NCBI GenBank assembly: GCA_016720835.1
Contig: JADKJW010000011.1
Span: forward strand, 76,998 to 140,997
From: Ignavibacteria bacterium
Lineage (GTDB): Bacteria > Bacteroidota > Ignavibacteria > SZUA-365
Direction of reading: 5' to 3'
Length of the DNA stretch: 64,000 nucleotides
The translations under genes and the position numbers were made by a program. Under the pieces are notes generated by a model, which was not told where the DNA came from, did not search any database, and saw nothing but the letters and a program-made list of their open reading frames with translations. Positions 46,627 to 55,202 of this stretch are shown one piece after another. The stretch's first letter is position 1; each line of letters begins with the position of its first letter.

Positions 46627-47328
46627 TCAGAATGGATTCGTCGCGAACACGGTCAGGTCGGTGATGAAGCCGCGGTCGTCCATCTCCAGTGCGCCCTTGA
46701 TGGCATGCGCGATTTCGACGGAGCGGAGTTTGTTCGCTTTCTCGGGGCGTTCGATGCCGTCGCGCGATCCGAAGGCCGTCGTCACCTCGCTCGGATTGAC
46801 GAGCATGACGCGGACGTTATGCTTGCGCAGTTCGGCCCGCCAGCACTCCGTCATGCCGCGCAACGCGAACTTGCTCGCCACGTACATCGTGCCCGATTCG
46901 TAGCCGCGCAGGCCGGAGGTGGACGCGATGTTGACGATGTTTCCGTACTGCTGCGTCTTGAACGCCTCCGCCGCCTCGCGCGCCATGAGCGCCGCGCCGA
47001 GCACGTTCGTTTCCCAGACCGCGCGGAAGCTGTCCACCGTGACGCCCGCCAGCTCGCGATGCTCGCCGATGCCGGCATTGTTGACGAGGGCGTCGAGCCG
47101 GGGGAAGGCCGCGAAGAACTCGCTGTACGTCCGCTTCACGTCGGCTTCGGAGGAGACGTCCGCCACGATGGCGAGCGCGCCGAGTTCTTTCGCTGCCGCC
47201 TCGACGCGGGAGGCGTTCCGGCCGGTAATCGCGACCTTCGCGCCGGCTTCGATCAGGAGTTTCGCGGTGGCCTTGCCGATGCCCAGACTGCCGCCGGTGA
47301 TGAGGATGTGTGAACCTTCGATACGCAT
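46627..47328 (-). CDS. Short-chain dehydrogenase/reductase (SDR)
   Basis: 233-residue classical SDR. The NAD(P) Rossmann motif is HILITGGSLGIGKATAKLL (TGGSLGIG), followed by ALVNNAGIGE, the catalytic Ser in IASTSGLRG and YVASKFALRG (Y-x3-K). The Arg after strand 2 in TGRNASRVE suggests NADP. The substrate is unknown. The start is ATG 47328; the longer frame upstream crosses the octamer repeats and the opposing zinc-ribbon gene and is rejected. Confidence 0.9.
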   Translation of the reverse strand: MRIEGSHILITGGSLGIGKATAKLLIEAGAKVAITGRNASRVEAAAKELGALAIVADVSSEADVKRTYSEFFAAFPRLDALVNNAGIGEHRELAGVTVDSFRAVWETNVLGAALMAREAAEAFKTQQYGNIVNIASTSGLRGYESGTMYVASKFALRGMTECWRAELRKHNVRVMLVNPSEVTTAFGSRDGIERPEKANKLRSVEIAHAIKGALEMDDRGFITDLTVFATNPF

Positions 47329-47598
47329 GGGTGGGGAACCTGAATGTGGGAGTGATGGAGTGCTGGAGTACTGGAGTGCTGGAGTGCTGACTGGACCGTA
47401 ATTACTCAACATGGAAGGGCCTTCGTTTCTGAACTTGCGAAGGATGGATCGGGATAGATTCGCACTATTGCACCATCGCGCCGGGCAGGGCAGGCGTTCA
47501 TCGTCGAACACGGGCGAAAACCCGGGCCGACAGGGAACGAGAGGGGGGGGAAAAAACGGGGAAAAGAGGGGGGGAGGGGGGAAGGAGGGGGGAGTTTT
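47329..47598. other. Intergenic region with octamer microsatellite and G-rich tract
   Basis: No gene. 47349-47390 is an octamer run (AGTGATGG, AGTGCTGG, AGTACTGG, AGTGCTGG, AGTGCTGA), the reverse complement of the ACTCCAGT octamers near 34750. 47541-47593 is a purine tract with repeated runs of G. Confidence 0.7.
47541..47594 (+). repeat. G-run polypurine tract (potential G-quadruplex) before the zinc-ribbon gene
   Basis: Within about 54 nt there are at least six runs of four or more G, including G8 and G7, separated by short A stretches. It ends at the position where the zinc-ribbon gene should start. Such tracts form G-quadruplexes in vitro and are also error-prone in sequencing. Confidence 0.7.
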
Positions 47599-48171
47599 TT
47601 GGACCGCTGCGGGACGGGCTACCGGACGAAATTCCAGGGGACGGTGACGGGCGCCGTTTCCGGAATTCTCGACGCGGCGAGCGGAGTGTTCGGCGGCCTC
47701 TTCGGATCGGCGGCCAATGTGGGCGACCGCGTGCGCAGCGCGACCTGGGAACACGATCACGACAAGGCCTTCTCGAAAGCGGTGGAGGAAATCACGCCGG
47801 AATTCATCCAGTGTCCGCACTGCACCACGTGGGTGTGCCGCGCGAGCTGCTGGAGCGACAAGAAAGGCCTCTGCAAGAACTGCGCGCCCGATCTCGGCGT
47901 CGAGATGGCCGTGGCGCAGGCGCAGAAATCGAAGGAGGAAATCTGGGCCCATGCCGCCATGGCCGAAGAGGACAAGAAGCTCGGCAAGGAAGTCTGGCGC
48001 GAGGGAATCAGAGCGAATTGTCCGAAATGCAACGCGCCGCTTGCGCAGAACGTGAAGTTCTGTCCCGAGTGCGGCGAGCGCATCCAGTCGGCGCAGCATT
48101 GCACGAACTGCGGCGCCAAGATGCAGGCCGGCGCAAAATTCTGCGGCGACTGCGGCGAAAAGGCGCCCTGA
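47599..48171 (+). CDS. Zinc-ribbon protein, N-terminus uncertain
   Basis: Readable from TTG 47599 (190 residues). YRTKFQGTVTGAVSGILDAASGVFGGLFGSAANVGDRVRSA is a Gly/Ala-rich amphipathic stretch. It is followed by a first cysteine cluster (QCPHCTTWVCRASCWSDKKGLCKNCAPDL), a helical linker (EMAVAQAQKSKEEIWAHAAMAEEDKK) and two C-terminal zinc ribbons (CPKCNAPLAQNVKFCPECGERI; CTNCGAKMQAGAKFCGDCGEK). No ATG or ribosome-binding site precedes it, and the G-run tract abuts its start. Proteins of this kind that I recall are longer at the N-terminus, so the real start may be lost to an indel there. Role unknown, probably cytoplasmic or membrane-peripheral. Confidence 0.65.
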   Translation: MDRCGTGYRTKFQGTVTGAVSGILDAASGVFGGLFGSAANVGDRVRSATWEHDHDKAFSKAVEEITPEFIQCPHCTTWVCRASCWSDKKGLCKNCAPDLGVEMAVAQAQKSKEEIWAHAAMAEEDKKLGKEVWREGIRANCPKCNAPLAQNVKFCPECGERIQSAQHCTNCGAKMQAGAKFCGDCGEKAP

Positions 48172-48201
48172 GGCTTCCGGTCGGCATCGATCCGAATGCA
48201 G

Positions 48202-48236
48202 AAACGTCCCGTCCGCATTGAGCGAACGGGACGTTT
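48202..48236. terminator. Bidirectional terminator between zinc-ribbon and htrA genes
   Basis: AAACGTCCCGT (48202-48212) pairs with ACGGGACGTTT (48226-48236) across a 13-nt loop; A/T ends give short U-runs on both strands between convergent genes. Confidence 0.75.
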
Positions 48237-48260
48237 CACGTTTCACGGCCGTGAGGCTTC

Positions 48261-49802
48261 TTACTGCACCGGACCCTCGATGGGTACGAAGGCCGTGTCA
48301 CCGCTTTCCAGCGCGATGCGGAGCAGCACGGTCTCGTCCTTGTCCAGGGCGCCGAGCACCTTTTTCAGATCGGCCATCGTCTCAATCTTGGTGATGGTGC
48401 CGCCCTTGCGGACTTCGAAGATCACCACGCCCGCGCGCAGGTTGTTTTCGAAGGCGGGACTGTACTGTTTGACGTTCGAGACGAGCACGCCCGTCGAGCG
48501 GTCGAACTTCTTCTTCGCTTCCGCGTCGAGCGGCTTCACCGTGAAACCGGCCTTGTCGAAGCTGAGCGAGGATTTCGAATTGAGCGACTCGTCCTTCTCT
48601 GGCTTGTCCTCGTCGGTGGCGCTGAGAGTGGCGTCATCTTCGGCGCGACCCTTGAGTTTCACGTCCATTTCCATCGGGGTTTTCCCGCGGAACAACTTGA
48701 TGCGCACCGCCTCACCCGGATGATGCATGCCCACGCGGGCCTGCAGTTCGTTGGCGCTCTGGACGTCTTTTCCGTCGACCTGCACGATGATGTCGCCCTC
48801 CTTTACACCGGCGGCCTTTCCGGCGCCGTCTTCCTGGACGCTCTCCACGAGCACACCCTTGAGAAGATCAGAGCCCAGCGCGCGCGCCTTCTTGTAGTCG
48901 AGATTCGAGATGCGCACGCCGATGTAGCCGCGCACGAACTTTCCATCCTTGATGATGCCGTTCGCGACCACCTTCGCGAGGTTGATGGGAACGGCGAAGC
49001 CGTATCCGACGTACTGGCCGGTCTGCGAGGCGATGGCGCTGTTGACGCCGATCACCTGACCGCGGAGGTTGACGAGCGCGCCGCCGCTGTTGCCCGGATT
49101 GATGGCGGCGTCGGTCTGAATGAAGCTTTCGATGCCGGTGCCGTCGGTGTTCCGGCGTCCGAGGATGCCGATGTTGCGGCTGATGGCGCTCACGATGCCG
49201 GCGGTGACGGTGGAGTTGAGTCCCATCGGGTTGCCGACGGCCAGCACCCATTCGCCCACCTTCACATCGTCGGAATTGCCCAGCGCGGCGGCCGTGAGAT
49301 TTTTACTTTCGACTTTGATGACGGCGATGTCGGTGTTCTGATCGGATCCGATGAGCTTCGCGTCGTACTCGCGCGAGTCGTTGAGCATGACGCGAATGCC
49401 GTTTTCCGTCGCGCCTTCGACGACGTGCTTGTTCGTCAGGATGTACCCGTCGCCGGTCAGGATGATGCCGCTTCCGGCGCCCTGCTGCAGGCGCTCTTCG
49501 CCTTCGCCGTCTTTCGGAACCATGTTTTCGAAGGGCCAGAAATTATGGGGGCCTCCGCCTTCCATCTTGGATTTGACGGTGATCGAGACAACGGTAGGCG
49601 TGACGATGTTCGCGACGGACGTAAACGCGTCGTTGAGCGAGGTCACACCCTCGGACGGGGTGTACGGTGCGGTGGTGTTAAAAGTGGTACCCGAGCCCGC
49701 CAGCGACAGGTTGATGCCGCTGAAGCCCGTGACCAGCACCGCGCCGAAGATGATTCCGGCGGTGACGAGCACGATGGCGGTGAGTACTGTGCGTTTCGAC
49801 AT
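48261..49802 (-). CDS. HtrA/Deg family serine protease with two PDZ domains
   Basis: 513-residue periplasmic protease/chaperone of envelope stress. It has an N-terminal membrane anchor or signal (VLTAIVLVTAGIIFGAVLV), and a trypsin-like domain with His in LTNKHVVEG (about 124), Asp in NTDIAVIKV (about 155) and Ser in NPGNSGGALVN (about 233). PDZ1 begins near FVRGYIGVRISNLDYKKA and PDZ2 near FDKAGFTVKPLDAEAKKKF; the PDZ link has an acidic insert (LSATDEDKPEKDESLNSKSSL). All catalytic residues are intact. ATG 49802 has GGAGG 8 nt upstream. Separated from recO by a 156-nt gap. Confidence 0.94.
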   Translation of the reverse strand: MSKRTVLTAIVLVTAGIIFGAVLVTGFSGINLSLAGSGTTFNTTAPYTPSEGVTSLNDAFTSVANIVTPTVVSITVKSKMEGGGPHNFWPFENMVPKDGEGEERLQQGAGSGIILTGDGYILTNKHVVEGATENGIRVMLNDSREYDAKLIGSDQNTDIAVIKVESKNLTAAALGNSDDVKVGEWVLAVGNPMGLNSTVTAGIVSAISRNIGILGRRNTDGTGIESFIQTDAAINPGNSGGALVNLRGQVIGVNSAIASQTGQYVGYGFAVPINLAKVVANGIIKDGKFVRGYIGVRISNLDYKKARALGSDLLKGVLVESVQEDGAGKAAGVKEGDIIVQVDGKDVQSANELQARVGMHHPGEAVRIKLFRGKTPMEMDVKLKGRAEDDATLSATDEDKPEKDESLNSKSSLSFDKAGFTVKPLDAEAKKKFDRSTGVLVSNVKQYSPAFENNLRAGVVIFEVRKGGTITKIETMADLKKVLGALDKDETVLLRIALESGDTAFVPIEGPVQ

Positions 49803-49958
49803 GAGCGTATCCTCCAAAAGATGCAGATGAATTCGATCCTCGGCTGCTCGGGAACAGCGCAGAGTCAATAACAATTATGCGATCGAAATGATGCCTCCAC
49901 TTCTGGATTCGTGAAACTGCCGTACAATGATAAAATCTACGCGCGATTGATGAAAATC

Positions 49959-50726
49959 CTATGAAAGCTGGTCGAGCAGGTCCAGCGAATGGATTTTCCG
50001 CATGCCCTGAATATGGGATGCAATATACTGGTGAAGGATGCGGACCGATTCGTGCGCGCCGTGCGCGGGCATCCCCAGCAGCCCGAGCGCGTCGCCGCCC
50101 GCCGTGCTCAGCCACTGTAACCCTTTGAACGCAACGGCGGAAACGGAGGTTCCGCTGACGGCCAGGGCGCAGGCCGAACAGGTGAAGCCTCCCTCGGGAG
50201 CGGAGAACGTGACGCGGCCCTGCACCGACTCCTCGGCGCGCAGGTCCGCGCGGCAATGGAGGCAGTGCTCCAGATCGATGGAGAAGCCCATCGCAGTGCT
50301 GAAATCGAGGAGGAATCGCAGGAGCGCGCTCACGGGATTGCGCGGGATATGCTCGAGACGGCTGAGCCCGTCCAGCAGCAGGCGGAAAAGTTCCTCGTGC
50401 TCTTCCTCTCCGTGCACCGTGGCATGCACGAATTCCACCATCGCGAAGCCGGGCATGAGCTTGTCCGGATGCTCCTGAATGCCCCGGAAGGAGCATATCG
50501 AGTCGGCCTGTGAGAGAAAGTGCAGATCGCGGGACTCCTTCTTGTACAGCACCAGCTGGCAGTGGCAGAGCGGTTCGAGGGCGGCGCCGAATTTCGACTT
50601 GGCGCCCGCGGCCCCCTTCGCGATGACGCTGAGCTTGCCGAATTGCCGCGTGTAGGCGGTGACGATCTTGCTCGTGTCCCCGTAGCGCATGGAGGTCAGA
50701 ATGACGGCTTCGGTGGATGCGATCAT
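49959..50726 (-). CDS. recO: DNA repair protein RecO
   Basis: 255 residues. It has an N-terminal OB-fold (STEAVILTSMRYGDTSKIVTAYTRQFGKLSVIAKGAAGAKSKFGAALEPL) and a helical C-terminal domain with a zinc site (LEHCLHCRADL ... GFTCSACALAV). RecO loads RecA onto SSB-coated DNA with RecR. ATG 50726 lies 11 nt after the mtnA stop, so recO is the last gene of the kinase-mtnA-recO operon. The longer frame upstream overlaps mtnA and is rejected. Confidence 0.93.
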   Translation of the reverse strand: MIASTEAVILTSMRYGDTSKIVTAYTRQFGKLSVIAKGAAGAKSKFGAALEPLCHCQLVLYKKESRDLHFLSQADSICSFRGIQEHPDKLMPGFAMVEFVHATVHGEEEHEELFRLLLDGLSRLEHIPRNPVSALLRFLLDFSTAMGFSIDLEHCLHCRADLRAEESVQGRVTFSAPEGGFTCSACALAVSGTSVSAVAFKGLQWLSTAGGDALGLLGMPAHGAHESVRILHQYIASHIQGMRKIHSLDLLDQLS

Positions 50727-50737
50727 GGTTTCACGTC

Positions 50738-51787
50738 CTACGACACGATCGCCGCAAGTGTTTCGTCCCAGGGCGGGGCAATAATCCCGCGCTCCGTCAC
50801 GATTCCCGTAATCAGCTCTCCCGGAGTGATGTCGAAGGCGGGATTGCATGCCCGCGCGCCTTCGGGCGCCGTGCGGATTCCCTGCAGGCTCGTGACCTCG
50901 CTCTCGTCCCTGTGCTCGATCGGAATGGCGTTGCCGTCGGGCAGGGCGAGGTCGAGAGTGGACAGCGGGGCGGCGATGTAGAAGGGGACGCGGTGGTACT
51001 TCGCGGCAACGGCGAGGGCGTAGGTGCCGATTTTATTGGCCGTGTCGCCGTTCGCGGCGATGCGATCCGCGCCGGTGATCGCCACCTGAATACGTCCCTC
51101 TCGCATGAGCGATGCCGCCATGCCGTCCGTGATGAGGGTTGCGGGGACCTCGTGACGAAGCAGTTCCCACATCGTCAGGCGGGCGCCCTGCAGCAGCGGC
51201 CGAGTTTCGTCCACGAACACGTGTATGCCCTTGCCCTGCCGGTGCGCCGCGAGGATGACGGCGATGGCCGTGCCCTCGCCGCCGGTGGCAAGCGCGCCGG
51301 CATTGCAGTGCGTGACGACGCCCGCGCCCTCGGGGATTATTATCGCACCATATTGTCCGATACTCTCGCAGCGACGCGCGTCGTCCGCATGCAGCGCGGC
51401 GGCCAGATTTTCCAGCTGCAGAGTGCAATTCGCCGGATCGTCCGTGGTTGAGACAAGGGCCTGGCATTGACCCATCGCCCAGGCGAGATTCACGGCGGTC
51501 GGACGCGCGGCGGAAATCTCCGCAAGGGCGAGAGACGCCTGTTCGCGAAACGCAGCAGGCGCGCATTCGCGCAGCGCGCGCGCGGCGAGGACCGCGGCGT
51601 AGGCGCCCGCGATGCCGATGAGCGGCGCGCCGCGGATGGCGAGGCGTTTCAGCGCGTCGATGACCGCGCGGTAGTCGCGCGTCTCGAGCATGCGTGTTTC
51701 GCCGGGCAGCAGGGTCTGGTCGAGGAAGCGCAGCGCGTCTCCGGTCCAGCGCAGGACGTCCGGCATGCCTGTCGGCGCAGGGGTCAC
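50738..51787 (-). CDS. mtnA: MtnA family aldose-ketose isomerase (S-methyl-5-thioribose-1-phosphate isomerase)
   Basis: Isomerises MTR-1-phosphate to MTRu-1-phosphate in methionine salvage; some family members act on related 5-deoxy sugars. About 349 residues. Motifs are RWTGDALRFLDQTLLPGE, KRLAIRGAPLIGIAGAY, catalytic Cys in GVVTHCNAGALATGGEGTA and catalytic Asp in TGADRIAANGDTANKIGTYALA. A GTG at 51787 overlaps the kinase stop (GTGA) with GGAG 5 nt upstream and is preferred; ATG 51766 is the alternative. No mtnB, mtnD, mtnP or mtnK is seen nearby; the PfkB kinase upstream may supply the phosphorylated sugar. Confidence 0.9.
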   Translation of the reverse strand: MTPAPTGMPDVLRWTGDALRFLDQTLLPGETRMLETRDYRAVIDALKRLAIRGAPLIGIAGAYAAVLAARALRECAPAAFREQASLALAEISAARPTAVNLAWAMGQCQALVSTTDDPANCTLQLENLAAALHADDARRCESIGQYGAIIIPEGAGVVTHCNAGALATGGEGTAIAVILAAHRQGKGIHVFVDETRPLLQGARLTMWELLRHEVPATLITDGMAASLMREGRIQVAITGADRIAANGDTANKIGTYALAVAAKYHRVPFYIAAPLSTLDLALPDGNAIPIEHRDESEVTSLQGIRTAPEGARACNPAFDITPGELITGIVTERGIIAPPWDETLAAIVS

Positions 51788-52707
51788 AGTTTCTCCGGAA
51801 GCTCGAAGGCCGCGAGATCGTGGAACGCGAGGTAGCGTTCGGCGATCGCCTCGGCGGACAGGTCGCGCAGGCCCTCGATGCTGAACTGCTCCACGCAGAA
51901 CGAGGCCATGGTGCTGCCGCAGATCACCGCGCGCTTGAGATTTTCGAAGCTCGTGTCGTTGGTGCGGGAGAGCCAGCCCGCAAAGCCGCCCGCGAAGCTG
52001 TCGCCCGCGCCGGTCGGGTCCTTGATGGCGTCGAGCGGGAAGGCGGGCGCCGAGAAGATGCGGTCCCTGCTCATCAACAGCGCGCCGTGCTCGCCTTTCT
52101 TGATGACGACGTGTTCGGGACCGAGCGTGAGGATGTGCTTGCCCGCGGCGATCACGTTCGACAGTCCCGTGAGCATTTTCGCTTCCTGATCGTTGAGGAT
52201 CAGCGCGTCCACGCGCGCGATGGTGCGCAACAGATCCTCCCTGCTGATGTCGATCCAGAGATTCATCGTGTCGCAGATGATGTACCGCGGGCTGCTGATC
52301 TGGTCGAGCACATGCAGTTGCAGAATGGGATGGATGTTGCCGAGCACGATGAACTCGCTGGCTTTCCAGATGTCCGGAATTTCGGGACTGAAGGTCTCGA
52401 ACACGCCGAGTTCGGTGTACAGCGTGTCGCGGTTGTTCATGTCCTCGTGATAGCGGCCGCCCCAGCTGAAGGTCTTGCCCTCGGGCACGCGCACGAGGCC
52501 CTCGAGATCGATGCCGCGCGACTGAAAATATCCGATGTGCTCCTCCGGAAAATCGCCCCCCACGATGCCGACGAAGCGGACGGGTTGCGAGAGGTAGCTC
52601 GCGGAGATGGACACGAACGTGGCGCTGCCGCCGAGGGCGTTCTTCATGATGCCATGCGGCGTTTCGAGGTAATCGAGTGCGACGGATCCGACGACGAGGA
52701 TGGACAT
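51784..52707 (-). CDS. PfkB/ribokinase family sugar or nucleoside kinase
   Basis: 307 residues. The N-terminal Rossmann start is SILVVGSVALDYLETPHG with the first PfkB-type glycine segment MKNALGGSATFVSISASYL; the C-terminal ATP/anion-hole signature is DPTGAGDSFAGGFAGWLSR with the catalytic Asp in GAGD. The substrate is not fixed by sequence. The gene is first in an operon and its stop overlaps the mtnA start, which points to a pentose or 5-deoxypentose derivative. ATG 52707 is taken; the 22-codon extension is not signal-like. Confidence 0.9.
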   Translation of the reverse strand: MSILVVGSVALDYLETPHGIMKNALGGSATFVSISASYLSQPVRFVGIVGGDFPEEHIGYFQSRGIDLEGLVRVPEGKTFSWGGRYHEDMNNRDTLYTELGVFETFSPEIPDIWKASEFIVLGNIHPILQLHVLDQISSPRYIICDTMNLWIDISREDLLRTIARVDALILNDQEAKMLTGLSNVIAAGKHILTLGPEHVVIKKGEHGALLMSRDRIFSAPAFPLDAIKDPTGAGDSFAGGFAGWLSRTNDTSFENLKRAVICGSTMASFCVEQFSIEGLRDLSAEAIAERYLAFHDLAAFELPEKL

Positions 52708-52768
52708 GGGGGTTTTCGGTGTGTGTTTTTCGAAGATTGTTGAATTTGTCAGGGGTGCAGGTGGAAGG

Positions 52769-52832
52769 TCCAAGGTGGAAGGTTTTCACCTTGGACTTGT
52801 CACCTGTCACCTGTCACTTGCTCCCTGTCACG
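52769..52832. repeat. Hairpin plus heptamer repeat between kinase and inositol-phosphatase genes
   Basis: TCCAAGGTG (52769-52777) pairs with CACCTTGGA (52787-52795). It is followed by 7-nt units GTCACCT, GTCACCT, GTCACTT, GCTCCCT and GTCACGG (about 52798-52832), the last units already inside the 3' end of the phosphatase gene. Confidence 0.7.
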
Positions 52833-53617
52833 GCTATTTGGAGACGCTTTGCGAACGCAAGGATTTCAATCATCCGCTCGTGAATCAGCCCGTTGCTGCC
52901 GAGGAAGGGGAGGGAGTAGACGCTGTGCGGGCCGCCTTCGAAGTTGGTGACGGTGCCGCCGGCTTCGCGGACGAGCAGCACGCCCGCGGCCTGGTCCCAT
53001 GGCTGCAGGGCCACTTCCCAGTAGCCGTCGAGGCGTCCCGCTGCCACGTACGCGCAGTCGAGGGCGGCGCTGCCGAGGCGGCGTATGCCGTGCACGTGCA
53101 TCATGAAGGCCACGAAGCGTTCGCGGCAATAGTCGGGGTTCTCGAGCACGTTGTAGGGAAAGCCCGTGACGAGCAACGCGCGGGTGATGTCGGACTCTGT
53201 CGAAACGCGCATGGGAACGCCGTTCAACGTGGCGCCCGCGCCCTTTTCCGCCGCGAACATTTCGTCGGCCACCGGGTTGTAGACGACCCCGGCCACGATC
53301 TCACCGTTTTTTTCCGCTGCGATGGAGACGGAGAAGAGCGGCACGCCGTGCGCGAAATTGGTGGTGCCGTCCAGCGGATCGATGATCCACTTCACGTCCG
53401 CGCGGCCCGCGCTCGCGCCGCCTTCCTCGCCGAGTATCGCATGGTCCGGGTAGCGGGAGCGGATGAGATCGATGATCGCCCGTTCCGCGGCGGTGTCCGC
53501 GTCGGTGACCAGATTCGCGACCTGGTTCTGCTTGGTCTCGATGACGAGGGCCGTGCCGAGCGCATTGCGGAGGATGTCCCCCGCGGCGCGGGCAGCATCA
53601 ATGGCGGTTTCAATCAT
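52814..53617 (-). CDS. suhB: Inositol-1-monophosphatase family protein (SuhB-like)
   Basis: 267-residue Mg2+-dependent phosphatase. Metal-site motifs are DADTAAERAI, ILGEEGG, the signature WIIDPLDGTTNFAHG (D-P-L-D-G-T-T-N) and the C-terminal PWDQAAGVLLVREAGG (W-D-x-A-A-G). All ligands are present. It dephosphorylates inositol or related sugar phosphates; SuhB of E. coli also acts in rRNA transcription. Its last codons (IAVTGSK) run into the GTCACCT heptamer repeat, so the C-terminus may have been remodelled by repeat expansion. Confidence 0.93.
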   Translation of the reverse strand: MIETAIDAARAAGDILRNALGTALVIETKQNQVANLVTDADTAAERAIIDLIRSRYPDHAILGEEGGASAGRADVKWIIDPLDGTTNFAHGVPLFSVSIAAEKNGEIVAGVVYNPVADEMFAAEKGAGATLNGVPMRVSTESDITRALLVTGFPYNVLENPDYCRERFVAFMMHVHGIRRLGSAALDCAYVAAGRLDGYWEVALQPWDQAAGVLLVREAGGTVTNFEGGPHSVYSLPFLGSNGLIHERMIEILAFAKRLQIAVTGSK

Positions 53618-53932
53618 GGGGTTTCATTCATTGCAAAACACAAAAAATATCGACTTGCAGGCCAAGAACCAATCCGGGCGCGTGAAGGAGGCGCCGGACC
53701 CATCGAAAAGCCCTCTTGCCGCTGCATGGAGATCTCTCCCGATGCTTCAGTGAGCTGCCTGCGGAAGCACCCGTGCTTGACTTTCTCGACGGAGTTCCGT
53801 AATTCGGGACAATCAATATCCGAATATGTGCTGCCTGACGGAATCGGGACATCCTCCTCTCACCAGGGAGAAGCCCGAAACACCCCTGTGTCCACGCAGC
53901 CAATCGATATCCACGATAAGGAGAGGAAAGCC
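53618..53932. other. Divergent intergenic region
   Basis: No gene seen. The promoter region for the phosphatase (leftward) and the esterase (rightward); it begins AT-rich (ACACAAAAAATATCG) and becomes GC-rich. No repeat or known RNA motif was recognised. Confidence 0.5.
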
Positions 53933-55087
53933 ATGAGATCTGCGATACTGTTGATCCTCGCGTTCGTCTGCGCCGCTTCGGCGGGTGCGCAGACGCGTCA
54001 CGACATCACCATGACCGTCGATTCGGTGCCGAGGCAGTTCATCCTTTCAAAGCCGGGCGGAACGCCTCCCGCCGGCGGCTACCCGATCGTTTTCATGTTC
54101 CACGGGACGAGCGGCGACGGGGAGAAGTTCTACAACATTTCGGGGTGGAAGGAAGTCGGGCAGGCCGAGAATTTCCTCACCGTGTTTCCGTCCTCGCTCG
54201 AGTACCGCTTTTACGACGACAGCGGCAAGACGACGCGGACAACCAAATGGAAAAACGCCGAAGCGGAAGAGATTCTCGTTCCCGGACAGTACATGAAAGA
54301 CGATGTGCACTTCGTGCGCACGATGATCGATACCATCGCGTCGGTGTTCCCGATCGATCGCAGCCGCATCTACGCGTCGGGTTTCTCCAACGGCGGCTGC
54401 TTCGTCAGCAAGCTCGCGGTGGACATGAGCGACGTGTTCGCGGCTATCGCACCCGCCTCCGGGCCCATGTTCCCGGGCGATTCCGCGAAGCCCGCTCGCA
54501 ACATCCCGCTTTCGTTCATCATCGGAAACAAGGACGATCGCGTGACTACGCCGCTTGGCTGGCCGGAAGTTCCCCTCAACGATTCGGCACTGGGCGTCTT
54601 CGGCGGGATGATGCGAAGATATGTCGGGACATTCGGATTATCCGAAGTGTACACGGAAATCCCGACCCCGATCACCCTCACGTACCGCTTTGTCACGCCG
54701 CAGCCCGGCGCCAGCGCGACCGAATTCAATTTCACCGTCATCAAGGACATGACGCACATGTATCCGAACGGAACGAACTATCCGATCTCCGCCGCGCAGC
54801 AGTTCTGGACCTTCTTCAAGCGCAATCCTCTCGTGCTGACCGACGTGCGCGACGTTCCCGCGCCGCAGCGACTCTCGGTGTATCCGAATCCCGCCAGCGA
54901 CTGGCTCGTCGTGGAGGGAAGCGGAGACATCACACTGAATCTCTATTCGCTGCTCGGCCAGCGGGTGTTCTCGACGCGCGCCGCGCGGGGAGAGTCCGTT
55001 CGCCTGCCGCAGCTCGCGAGGGGCATGTACCGGGCTGAGGTACAGGAGACCGGACCGGCATCTTCCACGATCGTCTTTATCAGGTAG
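53933..55087 (+). CDS. Secreted PHB-depolymerase/feruloyl-esterase-like hydrolase with T9SS domain
   Basis: 384 residues: a signal peptide (MRSAILLILAFVCAASAGAQ), then an alpha/beta-hydrolase of the esterase/LpqC group with the oxyanion motif MFHGTSGDG (near 55), the nucleophile elbow ASGFSNGG (Ser about 148), FIIGNKDDRVT containing a likely acid and KDMTHMYPNG with the histidine. A T9SS type A domain ends it (LSVYPNPASDWLVVEG ... SLLGQRVFSTRA ... TIVFIR). The substrate could be a polyester or feruloylated polymer. The start ATG 53933 has GGAGAGGA upstream. The longer frame upstream is an artefact opposite the phosphatase. Confidence 0.85.
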   Translation: MRSAILLILAFVCAASAGAQTRHDITMTVDSVPRQFILSKPGGTPPAGGYPIVFMFHGTSGDGEKFYNISGWKEVGQAENFLTVFPSSLEYRFYDDSGKTTRTTKWKNAEAEEILVPGQYMKDDVHFVRTMIDTIASVFPIDRSRIYASGFSNGGCFVSKLAVDMSDVFAAIAPASGPMFPGDSAKPARNIPLSFIIGNKDDRVTTPLGWPEVPLNDSALGVFGGMMRRYVGTFGLSEVYTEIPTPITLTYRFVTPQPGASATEFNFTVIKDMTHMYPNGTNYPISAAQQFWTFFKRNPLVLTDVRDVPAPQRLSVYPNPASDWLVVEGSGDITLNLYSLLGQRVFSTRAARGESVRLPQLARGMYRAEVQETGPASSTIVFIR

Positions 55088-55202
55088 TCGGCGGTCCTTC
55101 GGCAAGGGGTGATCGGGTGGTAACTGCCTCATGTCCTTGATTCAAAGGGACGTTCCGAGCTATTTTCCTTGCTGATTCCTCTCAACACCACCAGGATCTG
55201 AC

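Noticed and set aside
48174..48246. C-terminal part of a 539-codon minus frame joining the SDR gene to the htrA side
   Set aside because: Only the SDR portion (47328 to 46627) has motifs; the rest is opposite the zinc-ribbon gene and crosses the G-run tract.
52700..53932. Long N-terminal extension of the esterase
   Set aside because: Opposite the inositol-phosphatase gene; the signal peptide and a strong ribosome-binding site mark 53933 as the start.
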